From: an uncultured Alphaproteobacteria bacterium
GTDB taxonomy: Bacteria > Pseudomonadota > Alphaproteobacteria > Rs-D84
Direction: 5' to 3'
Assembly: GCA_949878575.1 (NCBI GenBank)
Contig: CATLAX010000002.1
Span: forward strand, 129,378 to 193,377
Length of the DNA stretch: 64,000 nucleotides
Below are positions 36,044-44,577 of the stretch, piece by piece (position 1 is the stretch's first letter; the number at the start of each line of letters is the position of its first letter). A program made the translations under genes and the position numbers. The notes under the pieces are model-generated. The model was not told the DNA's origin. It did no database searches and worked only from the letters and a program-made list of their open reading frames with translations.

Positions 36044-36526
36044 ATGAGGAAACTATCAACAGCCGTTATTTTTTCACTGTTATGCTGGCCGGGACACGCG
36101 GCGACGACGTGCCTGCATAACCGCACGGCCGTATTCATAATAAAAAAATCCGTGGATCCGGTATCGGTATCGTCAAACGCATCAGAAATGACGTTCAGCA
36201 TGACGTTGGACTATGAAACATTGCCGGGCCAGGCATCGTCAAAAACGCTGGGTGGTCTGGCCACCTGTAACGAGATAACGACCGACACGTCCGATGCGGC
36301 GGCCAAGACGGGTTCTGCAAACGTTTACCTGCGCGCCAGCAGCGCGGACGTCGGCACGCAATGCTGGTGCAGTTTAACCGGCCCGGTCACAACATGGTGG
36401 GTGTATTTAAAGGCGTTTGACAGCGAGGATGCATGCCAATCCGGGTGCGCGGCGGCGTGTGCGAACGCGGCAAAGGCAAACACGGACAATTTCCGCACGA
36501 ACGGCCTGTATCAGGCAATATGGTAA
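36044..36526 (+). CDS. Secreted non-variable paralogue of the DGR target
   Basis: 160 residues; GAGGG 8 nt before the ATG; signal peptide ending GHA. The C-terminal 60 residues (TQCWCSLTGPVTTWWVYLKA, then SEDACQSGCAAACANAAKAN) align with the corresponding part of the DGR target (CWCQMTHPLKSRW, then the variable region), so both share a fold with a conserved CWC and a C-x3-C-x3-C-like core. No similarity to the template repeat is seen at DNA level, so this copy is not diversified. It might be a partner or an invariant homologue. Confidence 0.72.
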   Translation: MRKLSTAVIFSLLCWPGHAATTCLHNRTAVFIIKKSVDPVSVSSNASEMTFSMTLDYETLPGQASSKTLGGLATCNEITTDTSDAAAKTGSANVYLRASSADVGTQCWCSLTGPVTTWWVYLKAFDSEDACQSGCAAACANAAKANTDNFRTNGLYQAIW

Positions 36527-36548
36527 AGGGTAACAAAAGGGGAAACAG

Positions 36549-37001
36549 ATGAAAAAAATATTAATGTGTTTGTGCATGTGCATGGCGTTGCGCCCGGCCG
36601 CCGCCACAACAATGTGCGCCGAAGACGACGTTGTTGCAGGCGCCCTGGACCCGATGATAAACGGTACGAATCATACGAGTAATTCTGAGATATTTGAATG
36701 GTCGGCGGTATTTCCATACGGAACGGTATGGGGTATCGCCACATGCGTGGATACATCCGGCACAACATATGGTGCCGTGGATGAACTGCGCGATTCAAAT
36801 GGTGAAATCGCCACCGGCGGGGAACGCACCGGCAGGTATTGTTGGTGTCAAATGACCCATCCGTTAAAGTCGCGTTGGTTGTTCCGGCACGCCGGCTCCT
36901 CGGTTGCCGCTTGCGGGTCCTCCTGTGCGGACCACTGCGGTCTCAACGTGCGCGACAACTCCGTTCTGCGCGCGGGCGTGTTCGGGTCGGTCGGCGATTG
37001 A
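36549..37001 (+). CDS. DGR target protein, secreted, with C-terminal variable region
   Basis: 150 residues; AAGGGG upstream; signal peptide MKKILMCLCMCMALRPAAA. An N-terminal invariant part is followed by CWCQMTHPLKSRW and then the variable region (about residues 107-149) whose codons correspond to adenine-rich positions of the template. The gene ends 6 bp after the end of TR homology, as usual for DGR targets. The template in the same frame encodes Asn-rich sequence (NCANNCGNNVRNN), so up to about a dozen residues can vary. The variable domain is cysteine-rich and does not show the classic C-type lectin pattern, so its fold is open. Likely a surface binding protein. Confidence 0.88.
   Translation: MKKILMCLCMCMALRPAAATTMCAEDDVVAGALDPMINGTNHTSNSEIFEWSAVFPYGTVWGIATCVDTSGTTYGAVDELRDSNGEIATGGERTGRYCWCQMTHPLKSRWLFRHAGSSVAACGSSCADHCGLNVRDNSVLRAGVFGSVGD
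36869..36995 (+). repeat. DGR variable region (VR)
   Basis: 127 bp aligning without gaps to 37187-37313. Fifteen mismatches; thirteen lie at template adenines (A to G, C or T) and two are G-to-T. The last 31 bp, starting CTGCGCGCGGGC, are identical and free of adenine in the template, the expected initiation-of-homology segment. Confidence 0.92.
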
Positions 37002-37020
37002 TAAATCGGTATGCGGCGCC

Positions 37021-37043
37021 GCCATGTGCCAACGGCACATGGC
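37021..37043 (+). other. Perfect hairpin downstream of VR (possible DGR cruciform)
   Basis: GCCATGTGCC and GGCACATGGC form a 10-bp perfect stem with an AAC loop, 26 bp after VR. In the Bordetella phage DGR a hairpin in this position is required for efficient retrohoming. There is no T-run, so it is not a normal terminator. Confidence 0.6.
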
Positions 37044-37186
37044 CGGAAACGGGGGGGGGTTCGGGGGCGGCGGCCCCGCCCCCGCAGGTATGCGCCGCAG
37101 GCGCCGAAATTTTTTGGAAATTCCCGGGTAAAATCGGGAATGGGGTGTGATGCCGATACGTTGACCGTCACGCTTGCATACGGCTT

Positions 37187-37313
37187 GTCGCGTTGGGTGT
37201 TCCAGAACGCCAACTCCTCGGTTGCCGATTGCAGGTCCAACTGTGCGAACAACTGCGGTAACAACGTGCGCAACAACTCCGGTCTGCGCGCGGGCGTGTT
37301 CGGGTCGGTCGGC
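37187..37313 (+). repeat. DGR template repeat (TR)
   Basis: 127 bp donor copy with 21 adenines, 13 of which differ in VR. It lies in a 580-bp gene-free interval between target and accessory gene, on the same strand as the reverse transcriptase, as in most DGRs. The RNA containing it is the template for mutagenic cDNA. Frames open across this interval are not supported as proteins. Confidence 0.92.
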
Positions 37314-37584
37314 TCCTTGGGGAATGGTAACTGTATGAATACAAGGAATTACAGTTTGGCTAACCTGCAGGACAAAGTGCATAGCGCACTTTTCAGACGT
37401 TACGTCTGTTTATTATGCCTTCCTTATCAAAGGCGGGGCATCACATCCCGGATCAATGCGGACAAAAACGCATTATCCGAACAAACAACGCAGGAAACAT
37501 CCGGGCTGGTAACCGCTTTACTTTACCCGGCGAACGTCCGGATGTTTGATTCAATTAAACACTATAACGTGGGGATATATTAAT

Positions 37585-37911
37585 ATGACAATAGACGATA
37601 TAAAAAAACTAGACCGGGACAGCTGCCCCAAATTTTCCGTCTTTGCACGCGACAAACTGCCCATGCCGGGTGATAAAAAGTTTATGAACGATATTTTAAA
37701 CCGCGAAATTACCATCACAGATTTTAGAATTTCCGGTTCAAAAAAACGAAACGGAACAGACTGTCTGCAGTTGCAGTTCTTGATGGATGACGCCGTATGT
37801 GTCGTATTTACCGGCAGCAGTGTCTTAATAGACCAGATTCAATCGTCCAAAGAAAACATACCGTTCCGAACAACCGTTGTAAAGATAGACAAATATTATT
37901 CCTTTTCATGA
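37585..37911 (+). CDS. Putative DGR accessory, ssDNA-binding-like protein
   Basis: 108 residues from the ATG at 37585. The body, KFMNDILNREITITDFRISG, then DCLQLQFLMDDAVCVVFTGS and PFRTTVVKIDKYYSF, is beta-rich and resembles small OB-fold-like proteins found in phages and beside some reverse transcriptases. It sits where the helical Avd accessory protein is found in other DGRs, yet is clearly not Avd. Its TGA overlaps the RT start (ATGA), so the two are made together. A nucleic-acid-handling role is inferred. Confidence 0.65.
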   Translation: MTIDDIKKLDRDSCPKFSVFARDKLPMPGDKKFMNDILNREITITDFRISGSKKRNGTDCLQLQFLMDDAVCVVFTGSSVLIDQIQSSKENIPFRTTVVKIDKYYSFS

Positions 37912-38933
37912 AAACCCATAAACACCTGTGGGAACAGTTTATTTCCCCGGAAAACCTGGACCTGGCCGCACGGCGCGCCGTACGCGGCAAACGCGGACGC
38001 AGATCCACGCGCCGGTTCCTGCGACATCGCGCACAGCGCTTGGAAAAACTGCGCGAAATGCTGATACGCGGCGAATTTACAACCGGAAAATACCGCATAT
38101 TTACCATATTTGAACCCAAAAAAAGAAATATTTACATGTTGCCGCTGTACCCGGATCATCTGGTGCATCACGCACTGATGAACATACTGGCCCCGATTTG
38201 GCAGAATCTGTTCATATCCGATTCATACGCATGCATTCCGGGACGCGGCCTGCACACCGCATCACAGCGGTGCGTCGCAATGCTGCGGAAAAACAGATAC
38301 GTGCTGCAATGCGACATCAGCAAATTTTACCCCAGTATAAATCACGACATCATGATGAAAATCATCCGCAGAAAAATTTCAGACCCGCGAATACTGGCAT
38401 TGCTGCACGACATTGTCTATTCAACAGAGGGCCAGCGCGGAATGCCCATCGGAAATTTAACCAGCCAGTGGATGGGAAACCTGTACATGAACGATTTGGA
38501 CATGTTCGTGAAACACAATATGCGCGTGAAAAACTATATCCGGTACTGTGACGATTTCTGCATATTTGACAACGACCGGGAAAAACTGGTGCGGTACAAA
38601 AAAATACTGCAGGAATTTTTGGCACGCGAACTGGATCTGCGCTTTTCCAAGGCCTTTATAAAGAACACGAACGAAGGCGTGAACTTCATCGGGTACAGGC
38701 ACTTTAAAAACCACGTCGTCTTAACACGGGCCGGCGCAAAAAAAATGCGCAGAAAAATACTAAACCTGGCCCGGCACCCGGAAATATCCCCAAATTCCAA
38801 ATCATGCATCGCCGCGTTTTGGGGATGGACGCGGTGGTGCTGTTGCAAAAATATGCGCCGGCGCATAAACGAAATGGTGGAACAAAACGCCCCGCCGGAA
38901 TTCGCACACTTTTTTAAAATGAATTTCAATTAA
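37908..38933 (+). CDS. DGR reverse transcriptase
   Basis: 341 residues from the ATG at 37908. The RT palm motifs are in order: LQCDISKFYPSINHDIMM (motif A, catalytic Asp), MPIGNLTSQWMGNLYMNDLD (the DGR-type GNLTSQ block, unlike the QGSPLSP of group II introns), YIRYCDDFCIF (catalytic YxDD) and NFIGYRHF. No maturase, protease or integrase domain. It copies the TR transcript with errors at adenines and directs the cDNA to VR. Coupled to the accessory gene; followed by a terminator at 38934-38957. Confidence 0.95.
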   Translation: MKTHKHLWEQFISPENLDLAARRAVRGKRGRRSTRRFLRHRAQRLEKLREMLIRGEFTTGKYRIFTIFEPKKRNIYMLPLYPDHLVHHALMNILAPIWQNLFISDSYACIPGRGLHTASQRCVAMLRKNRYVLQCDISKFYPSINHDIMMKIIRRKISDPRILALLHDIVYSTEGQRGMPIGNLTSQWMGNLYMNDLDMFVKHNMRVKNYIRYCDDFCIFDNDREKLVRYKKILQEFLARELDLRFSKAFIKNTNEGVNFIGYRHFKNHVVLTRAGAKKMRRKILNLARHPEISPNSKSCIAAFWGWTRWCCCKNMRRRINEMVEQNAPPEFAHFFKMNFN

Positions 38934-38957
38934 AAATCCCCGCCAACGCGGGGATTT
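38934..38957. terminator. Terminator after the DGR operon
   Basis: AAATCCCCGC and its complement GCGGGGATTT around CAAC, T-run on the plus strand and A-run on the other side; it also closes gapA transcription. Confidence 0.85.
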
Positions 38958-38962
38958 TTGTT

Positions 38963-39964
38963 TTATTTAATCAGACGCCCCATCGCAACGGCCGTATCGC
39001 CCATGCGGTTTGAAAAGCCCCATTCGTTGTCATACCATGCGGTCACATGAACCAGACGGTCGCCCAGAACCTTGGTCTGGCCGGCATCAAATACGGAACT
39101 GTGCGCGTCATGGGTGAAATCAACGGATACCAACGGTTTTTCATTGTAACCAAACGTGCGGGACTCGGCCTTTTTCATCGCCGCATTTACCGCGTCAACC
39201 GTCGCGTCGCGCGCCACGTTCACAACCAGTTCAACAACGGAAACATCCGGCGTCGGCACGCGGATTGCCATCCCGTCCAGTTTCCCGGCCAGTTTCGGCA
39301 ACACCAGACCTATCGCCTTGGCCGCGCCGGTGCTGGTCGGAATCATGGACATTGCGGCCGCACGCGCACGGCGGAAATCCTTGTGATTTTTATCCAGCAA
39401 CTGCTGGTCGCCGGTGTACGCATGAACTGTCGTCATCCAACCGGAAATTATACCGAACGTGTCGTCCAAAACCTGGGCCACCGGGGCCAGGCAGTTTGTA
39501 GTGCATGATGCGTTTGACACGATTAAATCCGTCGGCTTTAACGTATCCTGGTTCACGCCGTATACGATTGTCGCATCGGCGCCCGCAGACGGCGCGGATA
39601 CCAGCACGCGCTTTGCCCCCGCGTCCAGATGAACGCGCGCCTTGTCCGCGGCGGTGAATATCCCCGTGCATTCCATCACAACGTCTATGTTCATTTCGCC
39701 CCACGGCAATTTCATCGGGTCGCGTTCCGCCAGACATTTGATTTTCTGGCCTCCCACAATAATCGTGTCGCCATCCAGTGTCACAGGCATCGGCAGTTTG
39801 CCGTGCACGGAATCATATTCCAACAGATATGCGTTCTGTTCAGCCGGCGCCAAATCATTTACCGCCACAAATTCAATATCATCACGACCGGATTCCAACG
39901 CCGCACGCAACACCAGACGACCGATGCGGCCAAAACCGTTTATTGCAACTCTTACTTTTGACAT
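38963..39964 (-). CDS. gapA: Glyceraldehyde-3-phosphate dehydrogenase
   Basis: 333 residues from the ATG at 39964 (AAAGGA 8 nt upstream). Rossmann motif INGFGRIGRLVLRA, catalytic cysteine in SNASCTTNCLAP near 152, the GTSTGAAKAIGLVLP segment and WYDNEWGFSNR near the C-terminus. It oxidatively phosphorylates glyceraldehyde 3-phosphate with NAD+ in glycolysis. Standard length; stands alone, away from pgk. Confidence 0.97.
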   Translation of the reverse strand: MSKVRVAINGFGRIGRLVLRAALESGRDDIEFVAVNDLAPAEQNAYLLEYDSVHGKLPMPVTLDGDTIIVGGQKIKCLAERDPMKLPWGEMNIDVVMECTGIFTAADKARVHLDAGAKRVLVSAPSAGADATIVYGVNQDTLKPTDLIVSNASCTTNCLAPVAQVLDDTFGIISGWMTTVHAYTGDQQLLDKNHKDFRRARAAAMSMIPTSTGAAKAIGLVLPKLAGKLDGMAIRVPTPDVSVVELVVNVARDATVDAVNAAMKKAESRTFGYNEKPLVSVDFTHDAHSSVFDAGQTKVLGDRLVHVTAWYDNEWGFSNRMGDTAVAMGRLIK

Positions 39965-40066
39965 TCTTTTTCCTTTCCTTAAATTTATTGCACCGGCGTA
40001 TTGTAGCACCACAAAAAGCAATATTACAATTGAATTTTGCAAACACCGCATTTATACTCATAATTA

Positions 40067-40942
40067 ATGAAACACGATTCCTATATCATTGCAGGGCCGA
40101 CAGCATCCGGAAAATCAGACTTTGCACACCAACTGGCGCAAAGGCTGGGCGGCGTTATAATAAATTGCGACAGCGTTCAGATATACCGCGATATTGAAAC
40201 AATATCAGCCAGTCCGTTTGCCGGCCGAAACATCACGGATGATATTGACGGCGTGCCGTATCGGCTGTTTTCTGTTTTGCCACTGGCCACACAAATCAGC
40301 GTTGCAGATTACCAGACCATGGCACGGCGCGAATACGACGCCGCACGTGCCGGTGGCCGCCCCGCCATATTTGTCGGCGGAACGGGGTACTATATTGGCG
40401 CACTGTTAAACGGAATTTCACCCATGCCAGATATTGGCCCCGATGCGCGACGCCGCGCAAGAGACATGGTCGCGCATGACATAACCGCGGCACGCAAAAT
40501 ACTGCCCCCGGAATTTAAAGCAACCGACCCCCAGCGTGTTGCCCGCGGACTGGAGGTGTTTTTTCAAACCGGCCGGCATATTACGGAATTTCAAGCGCTC
40601 CCCGCACGCGGCGCCATAATGCCGCGCCCGAAAACAATACTTATCAATCCGCCCGCGGATGTTTTGCGCACCCGCATCGCAACGCGTATTGAAAAAATGA
40701 TGTCAGGCGACGCCATCGCAGAGACACAAAGAATTATCGCCAACAAATGGAATGAAAACCGTGCAATCGGGGCGGCGGAACTGTGTGCGTATCTGCGCGG
40801 GGAAATATCACGGGACGAATGCATTACATCATGGCGAACAAAGACAAATCAATACGCCAAACGCCAGCGCACATGGTTCCGAACACAATTCGCCGCCGAC
40901 ATAACGGTCACAGATGCGACCCAGATTGATGCAATTATATAG
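40067..40942 (+). CDS. miaA: tRNA dimethylallyltransferase
   Basis: 291 residues. P-loop AGPTASGKSDFAHQLA, NCDSVQIYRDI (Asp general base), VGGTGYYIGAL, and C-terminal TNQYAKRQRTWFR define MiaA, which transfers a dimethylallyl group to A37 of UNN-decoding tRNAs. Full length. It is divergent from gapA with 102 bp between starts. Confidence 0.96.
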   Translation: MKHDSYIIAGPTASGKSDFAHQLAQRLGGVIINCDSVQIYRDIETISASPFAGRNITDDIDGVPYRLFSVLPLATQISVADYQTMARREYDAARAGGRPAIFVGGTGYYIGALLNGISPMPDIGPDARRRARDMVAHDITAARKILPPEFKATDPQRVARGLEVFFQTGRHITEFQALPARGAIMPRPKTILINPPADVLRTRIATRIEKMMSGDAIAETQRIIANKWNENRAIGAAELCAYLRGEISRDECITSWRTKTNQYAKRQRTWFRTQFAADITVTDATQIDAII

Positions 40943-41006
40943 TCATGTGCGCATTTCCCCACCGCCCCGGCATGCCGTCAAAATGCATAGTTCTTGCAAA
41001 AAAATT

Positions 41007-41032
41007 AACGCCGGCATAATCACCGGCGTTAT
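41007..41032. terminator. Bidirectional terminator after miaA
   Basis: TAACGCCGG and CCGGCGTTA pair around CATAATCA; it separates converging miaA and the unknown gene. Confidence 0.75.
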
Positions 41033-41055
41033 ATAAATTAACCTTGTTATAACGG

Positions 41056-41532
41056 TTATTTCTGTTTTGAGCGTTGCAATGCCGCCATATACGCCGCATT
41101 GCGCGATGCACGTGCCAAACGTTTGCGCGCCTGGGCGGCCAGCATGTTTTGAATATAAAAGAAATTATCCCACAGCTGACTTTTTAACGCCATCTTGGCC
41201 TCTTTACGTGTGACATATGCCGGATTGCGCATGATATACGCAGACAAATAATCCGCAACACGTATGACAAACGCTTCTAAAAATTGCGGATGGGTGTATC
41301 TGCTGTCGTCACCCATGGTGCGGATAAACGTCTTGGCATGCAGTATCAGTTCGTCTTCTATCTGCAGGCTGTATCTTATTTCCGCACGCCATCTGTTGCG
41401 TAAATTCTCAAACGTGGAATATGACGGGCCGTATTTCTGATATATCATATTTGATACTTCCGGGACATATACGTCGCCAAAATATACCTGAACCGCGCTC
41501 TTTGGGATGTTGTTTTTATTGTTCGTTGCCAT
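41056..41532 (-). CDS. Unknown helical protein
   Basis: 158 residues from the ATG at 41532 (GGAGG upstream). Predicted alpha-helical and basic at the C-terminus (AAQARKRLARASRNAAYMAA); no signal peptide, no membrane segment, no family recognised. The N-terminal lead MATNNKNNIPKSAVQVYFG is polar. It follows the kinase-like gene by 57 bp and may be co-transcribed. Confidence 0.7.
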   Translation of the reverse strand: MATNNKNNIPKSAVQVYFGDVYVPEVSNMIYQKYGPSYSTFENLRNRWRAEIRYSLQIEDELILHAKTFIRTMGDDSRYTHPQFLEAFVIRVADYLSAYIMRNPAYVTRKEAKMALKSQLWDNFFYIQNMLAAQARKRLARASRNAAYMAALQRSKQK

Positions 41533-41589
41533 AGAAGCCTCCATATCGCACAAACAATTAATAACACCAAAAATATATTTTGTCAATAA

Positions 41590-42312
41590 TTAATCTGATT
41601 TTTTATTAAGCTCAAAATAACGGCGCTTTATTGATTCCCCTATTCCGGATTCCCTTATCTTTTTGGAAAAACGAACACAGTTCTCAAATTCCGTCTGCAA
41701 TGTACCCCAACCCGAATATTCCCAGTCTATCACACCAGCAACCGTCATTGTCTTTGAATCTATTATAACATTGTTGCATATGTCATTGTGATTCCAACCG
41801 TCACCCGGACGGTCTTTTAAATCATCAATGCCGGCGGGATGCGCCGTGTGAATGGAATGGATGAAACCGCCAATCTGCGCCCCCCACCGCGACGCATAAC
41901 GTGAAATCGTACGCGCTGAAAAAGTATTCATGTTGCGGCCGTGAATATAATCATACTTATAAAAAGTATACCCGCCGGTACGTACAACCTCTATCCGCGG
42001 GATGCGCACAGACGCAAAATCAGCCAGGGCGTTCGTTATTCTCTGTTCCCGCATAACCTTGTCCGCAGGACGCGTTTCATCATAAAATTTGCGTATTTTA
42101 AACACATAGCGCCGGTCAACTATAAACCCGATGTTCCAGCCGCCCTTTATCATTTTTGTACGGGCAAAATTTAATTCCGGATACGCCGCACGCAAAGCAT
42201 TATACTTTGCACGCCAATCATACAGGCGCCGCCGCCGAATATCAGCACGACGCGCCGCCCCCGGCACCATGCAGCACAATAAATCACATACCTCAAAAAA
42301 CAATTTCCACAT
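41590..42312 (-). CDS. Aminoglycoside/choline kinase-like phosphotransferase
   Basis: 240 residues. N-lobe glycine region KGGWNIGFIVDRRYVFKIRK (ATP-binding Lys), hinge YDYIHGRN, catalytic loop GWNHNDICNNVIID (H-N-D-x4-N) and IDWEYSGWG (metal-binding Asp) are the APH/ChoK fold signature. Such small kinases phosphorylate choline, sugars or LPS-linked residues; substrate unknown. No resistance role should be assumed. Divergent from priA, 49 bp apart. Confidence 0.8.
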   Translation of the reverse strand: MWKLFFEVCDLLCCMVPGAARRADIRRRRLYDWRAKYNALRAAYPELNFARTKMIKGGWNIGFIVDRRYVFKIRKFYDETRPADKVMREQRITNALADFASVRIPRIEVVRTGGYTFYKYDYIHGRNMNTFSARTISRYASRWGAQIGGFIHSIHTAHPAGIDDLKDRPGDGWNHNDICNNVIIDSKTMTVAGVIDWEYSGWGTLQTEFENCVRFSKKIRESGIGESIKRRYFELNKKSD

Positions 42313-42360
42313 GAAACAAATGGTATTGAAAAAAAGAAAAAAAACAAGTATTTTGTGCTT

Positions 42361-44568
42361 ATGTTCAATGCAGGCGATATTGTAAAAATCTTGATTCCAA
42401 ATGTTGTAAACACCGGATACGACTATCGTCTGGGCGGTGATGCGGAACTGGGGTCTTATGTGCGGGTAACCGTTATGGGCCGGCCGTACGTGGGTATAGT
42501 ATACGGACTGGGCGATGGCAAAATACCGCCGGAAAAAATAAAGACAACCGGCGAAATTTTCCCTTATAAAATGCCGATAACCGACCTGCAGTGGATTCAG
42601 AAAATGTCACAATGGACGCTGATGGCGCCGGGCGCTGTATTGCGACTGGTCATCAATGTGCCGGATGCGTTTGCCCCCCCGCGGACAGAGGCGCTGTATG
42701 TCATGACTGATGCATCCGCCGGACGCATGACCGAATCACGCCAGGCGGTGGCGGACGCATTTGCCGGGAACGACAACACGCCGATGTCCATATCAGACAT
42801 TCAAAACATCGCCCACGTTAACCGCAGTGTTATAAACACAATGATAAAAAAAGGCTGGCTGGCCCAGACGGACGCACGCGCCACCGCACCGACAGATTTT
42901 ATACACAACTATACGGACACGGGATGCGTCACACTAAACACGGAACAGCAGGCCGCCGCAGACGCAATCGGCGGTGCGGTTGACAATGGCGGATTTGCCG
43001 TGTTTTTGCTGGACGGAATCACCGGCAGCGGGAAAACCCAGGTTTACTTTGACGCCGCATGGCGTGCATACAGCCGGGGCGAATCCGTATTGTTAATGAT
43101 GCCGGAAATTGCCTTAACCGCACAGTTTATGGAACGCTTTACCCGCAGGTTCGGGGCCCCGCCCGTCGTATGGCACAGCAATTTAACCGCGGCGCGGCGG
43201 CGTGAAATATGGCGCGGCGTACTGCGCGGTGATGTGCGAATGGTTGTCGGCACGCGTAGCGCGCTGTTTCTGCCGTGGCAAAAACTGGGACTGATTGTGG
43301 TGGACGAAGAACACGACACGTCATACAAACAGGAAGAAATGGGAAACTATCACGCGCGCGACATGGCGGTATTGCGCGCCAGAATCGCCGGGTTCCCCAT
43401 AATATTGGCCAGTGCAACGCCGGCCGCGGAAACGTTAAAAAACGCGGCGGACGGAAAATATCACCATCTGCGCCTGACATCACGTTTTGGCGGGGCGACA
43501 CTGCCCACGATTGAAACCATTGATTTGCGGACCGCACGCCCCGCCCCGTACCGTGCGCCCGATGCCGCGGCCGACAGCGATGATGTGCCGGGGGCGCTGA
43601 CCCCCGAATTATGCGATGCAATCGGCCAGACATTGGCGGCGGGGCGCCAGACGATGCTGTTTATAAACAGGCGCGGCTTTGCCCCGATTACACAATGCAA
43701 AAAATGCGGATACGTTGCAATGTGTCCGGATTGCAGCGTGGCCATGACATATCATAAACGCATGGGCAAACTGTTGTGCCACATGTGCGGCCGCACCGCA
43801 CCGATGCCGCCCGCATGCCCCGATTGTGGCGGCGCAATTTCATCGCGGGGGGCGGGACTGGAAAAGATAGAGGAAGAAGTGGCCGCAAAATTCCCCGCCG
43901 CCCGCACCGCATGTGTATCCAGCGACACGATTATGTCGCGCGCGGCGCTGGAACGTCTGGTGCATAAAATGGAGGCCGGCGAAATAGACATTATCATCGG
44001 AACCCAGATTCTGGCAAAGGGCCATCACTTTCCAAATTTAACCCTGGTCGGCGTGGTGGATGCGGACATGGGGCTGTTCGGCACAGATTTCCGCGCGGCC
44101 GAACATACTTTTCAACAATTGTTCCAGGTGGCGGGCCGCGCCGGACGCGGCGATACGCCGGGCCGCGTACTGATGCAAACATATCAGCCGAACCATCCCG
44201 TATTGCGCGCGATATGCGATTGTGACCGCAACGCATTTATGGCGTCTGACATGGATGCACGGCGCGTGGCGAAAATGCCGCCGTACGGCCAGTTAATCGC
44301 ACTGATAATAGAGGGCGAAAAAGAATCCGTGCTGCAACAGTTCTGCGGCCAGATGGCGGCGGCGGCGCCAAAACTGGCGGGGGGACGCATAATGGGGCCG
44401 GTGCCGGCACAAATTTATCAGATACGCAACATGTACCGCATGAGATTTCTAATATCCGGCGACGCCCGCGCCAGCCTGCAGCCGGTTGTCGCCCACTGGC
44501 TGGGCAAGGTACGGCCGCCTGCAAACATCCGCATCAAAATAGACGTCGGCCCGCAGAATTTCATGTAA
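42361..44568 (+). CDS. priA: Primosomal helicase PriA
   Basis: 735 residues from the ATG at 42361 (a GTG two codons earlier is possible; neither has a strong ribosome-binding site). N-terminal 3'-OH-binding domain, then a helicase core with GITGSGKTQVYFDAA, VVDEEHDTSYKQEE and SATPAAET, and the zinc-binding insertion CKKCGYVAMCPDCSVAM with LLCHMCGRTAPMPPACPDCG. PriA reloads the replisome at repaired forks. The length and all eight cysteines are normal. Confidence 0.96.
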   Translation: MFNAGDIVKILIPNVVNTGYDYRLGGDAELGSYVRVTVMGRPYVGIVYGLGDGKIPPEKIKTTGEIFPYKMPITDLQWIQKMSQWTLMAPGAVLRLVINVPDAFAPPRTEALYVMTDASAGRMTESRQAVADAFAGNDNTPMSISDIQNIAHVNRSVINTMIKKGWLAQTDARATAPTDFIHNYTDTGCVTLNTEQQAAADAIGGAVDNGGFAVFLLDGITGSGKTQVYFDAAWRAYSRGESVLLMMPEIALTAQFMERFTRRFGAPPVVWHSNLTAARRREIWRGVLRGDVRMVVGTRSALFLPWQKLGLIVVDEEHDTSYKQEEMGNYHARDMAVLRARIAGFPIILASATPAAETLKNAADGKYHHLRLTSRFGGATLPTIETIDLRTARPAPYRAPDAAADSDDVPGALTPELCDAIGQTLAAGRQTMLFINRRGFAPITQCKKCGYVAMCPDCSVAMTYHKRMGKLLCHMCGRTAPMPPACPDCGGAISSRGAGLEKIEEEVAAKFPAARTACVSSDTIMSRAALERLVHKMEAGEIDIIIGTQILAKGHHFPNLTLVGVVDADMGLFGTDFRAAEHTFQQLFQVAGRAGRGDTPGRVLMQTYQPNHPVLRAICDCDRNAFMASDMDARRVAKMPPYGQLIALIIEGEKESVLQQFCGQMAAAAPKLAGGRIMGPVPAQIYQIRNMYRMRFLISGDARASLQPVVAHWLGKVRPPANIRIKIDVGPQNFM

Positions 44569-44577
44569 CGTATACGG

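Noticed and set aside
37011..37583. A 190-residue open frame over the template repeat
   Set aside because: Basic low-complexity start, no homology; the interval functions as template RNA.
37908..38933. Retron or group II intron reverse transcriptase
   Set aside because: No msr/msd or maturase domain; GNLTSQ plus adjacent TR/VR identify a DGR.
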